From: Akkermansiaceae bacterium
GTDB taxonomy: Bacteria > Verrucomicrobiota > Verrucomicrobiia > Verrucomicrobiales > Akkermansiaceae
Direction of reading: 5' to 3'
Length of the DNA stretch: 6,437 nt
NCBI GenBank assembly: GCA_028293225.1
Contig: JAQGPE010000584.1
Location: 1 to 6,437, forward strand
Part shown: positions 6,261 to 6,437 of the stretch, in pieces
Numbering within the stretch: the first letter of the stretch is position 1
Layout: the number at the start of each line of letters is the position of its first letter
Position numbers and translations under genes: made by a program
Notes under the pieces: generated by a model
The model's database searches: none
Seen by the model: only the letters and a program-made list of their open reading frames with translations
Told to the model about the DNA's origin: nothing

Positions 6261-6437
6261 TCACAGCCCGAAGCGCGCCTTCACGGCTTCGCGCTTGAGA
6301 CGCAGTTCGCGCCATTCGTTCACCAGGCGGCTGGCTTCGATGACGCCGCAGCCGGCGGGCAGGAGCAACTCGCGATCCTGCCACCACAGGCCGCGGATCA
6401 TGACCAGGGCGTGGAACTCGCCGTCGAGAAAGGCGCC
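6261..6437 (-). CDS. Chorismate-binding enzyme, C-terminal fragment (isochorismate/anthranilate/aminobenzoate synthase family)
   Basis: The last 58 codons and TGA stop of a gene that enters from the right edge. The visible residues include FLDGEFHALVMIRGLWW, then LLLPAGCGVIEASRLVNEWRE and LRLKREAVKARFGL at the end. This matches the closing part of the chorismate-binding domain, where a GEF segment leads into a strand, followed by the (A)GCGIV-x-x-S pattern and an E-W-x-E-x-x-x-K helix, as in MenF, PabB and TrpE. The cysteine in GCG and the E-x-x-x-K spacing fit MenF-like isochorismate synthases slightly better, but the fragment is too short to separate the members. Such enzymes convert chorismate to isochorismate, anthranilate or aminodeoxychorismate. 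The gene converges on terC across the inverted-repeat element. Confidence 0.6.
   Translation of the reverse strand, partial: GAFLDGEFHALVMIRGLWWQDRELLLPAGCGVIEASRLVNEWRELRLKREAVKARFGL

Noticed and set aside
1..6437. Search by eye for CRISPR arrays, tRNA or rRNA genes, transposases, toxin-antitoxin pairs and phage genes.
   Set aside because: None of their hallmarks were seen: no regularly spaced direct repeats beyond the 10-bp hexamer step in the inverted repeat, no tRNA-like cloverleaf, and all long genes are assigned to housekeeping families.

Overview
The window looks like an ordinary stretch of chromosome from a GC-rich, Gram-negative-type bacterium. A member of the Verrucomicrobia (Luteolibacter/Verrucomicrobiaceae-like) is my best guess. 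That rests on the high GC content, the poor or absent Shine-Dalgarno sequences with several GTG starts, a secreted protein whose start resembles PEP-CTERM proteins, and a GCGAAT-type inverted repeat. It is an inference from style, not proven by a marker gene.

Layout. Bases 1-177 (minus) are the N-terminal part of an exported protein that runs off the left edge. Bases 276-2494 (minus) hold two genes read in the same direction: glpD, an FAD-dependent glycerol-3-phosphate dehydrogenase, followed after 59 bp by a TRIC/YicG-family membrane channel. A 132-bp intergenic region (2495-2626) separates glpD from a divergent plus-strand block. That block contains an MsbA-like ABC exporter (2627-4345), an unrecognised 99-residue protein (4391-4690), SufE (4785-5207) and, 2 bp later, a TerC-family membrane protein of the YgdQ type (5210-6019). 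Bases 6020-6260 are non-coding and contain a 176-bp inverted-repeat element with 31-bp arms. Bases 6261-6437 (minus) are the C-terminal end of a chorismate-binding enzyme (isochorismate/anthranilate/aminobenzoate synthase family) that converges on terC.

Functionally this is housekeeping content: glycerol-3-phosphate oxidation feeding the quinone pool, a small-cation channel, an exporter, sulfur transfer for Fe-S cluster assembly, a probable metal-ion membrane protein, and chorismate use. The only tight coupling visible is sufE-terC. No tRNA, rRNA, CRISPR array, transposase or phage gene is visible. I found no clear candidate for a new multi-gene system; the items most worth a second look are the inverted-repeat element and the small hypothetical protein.
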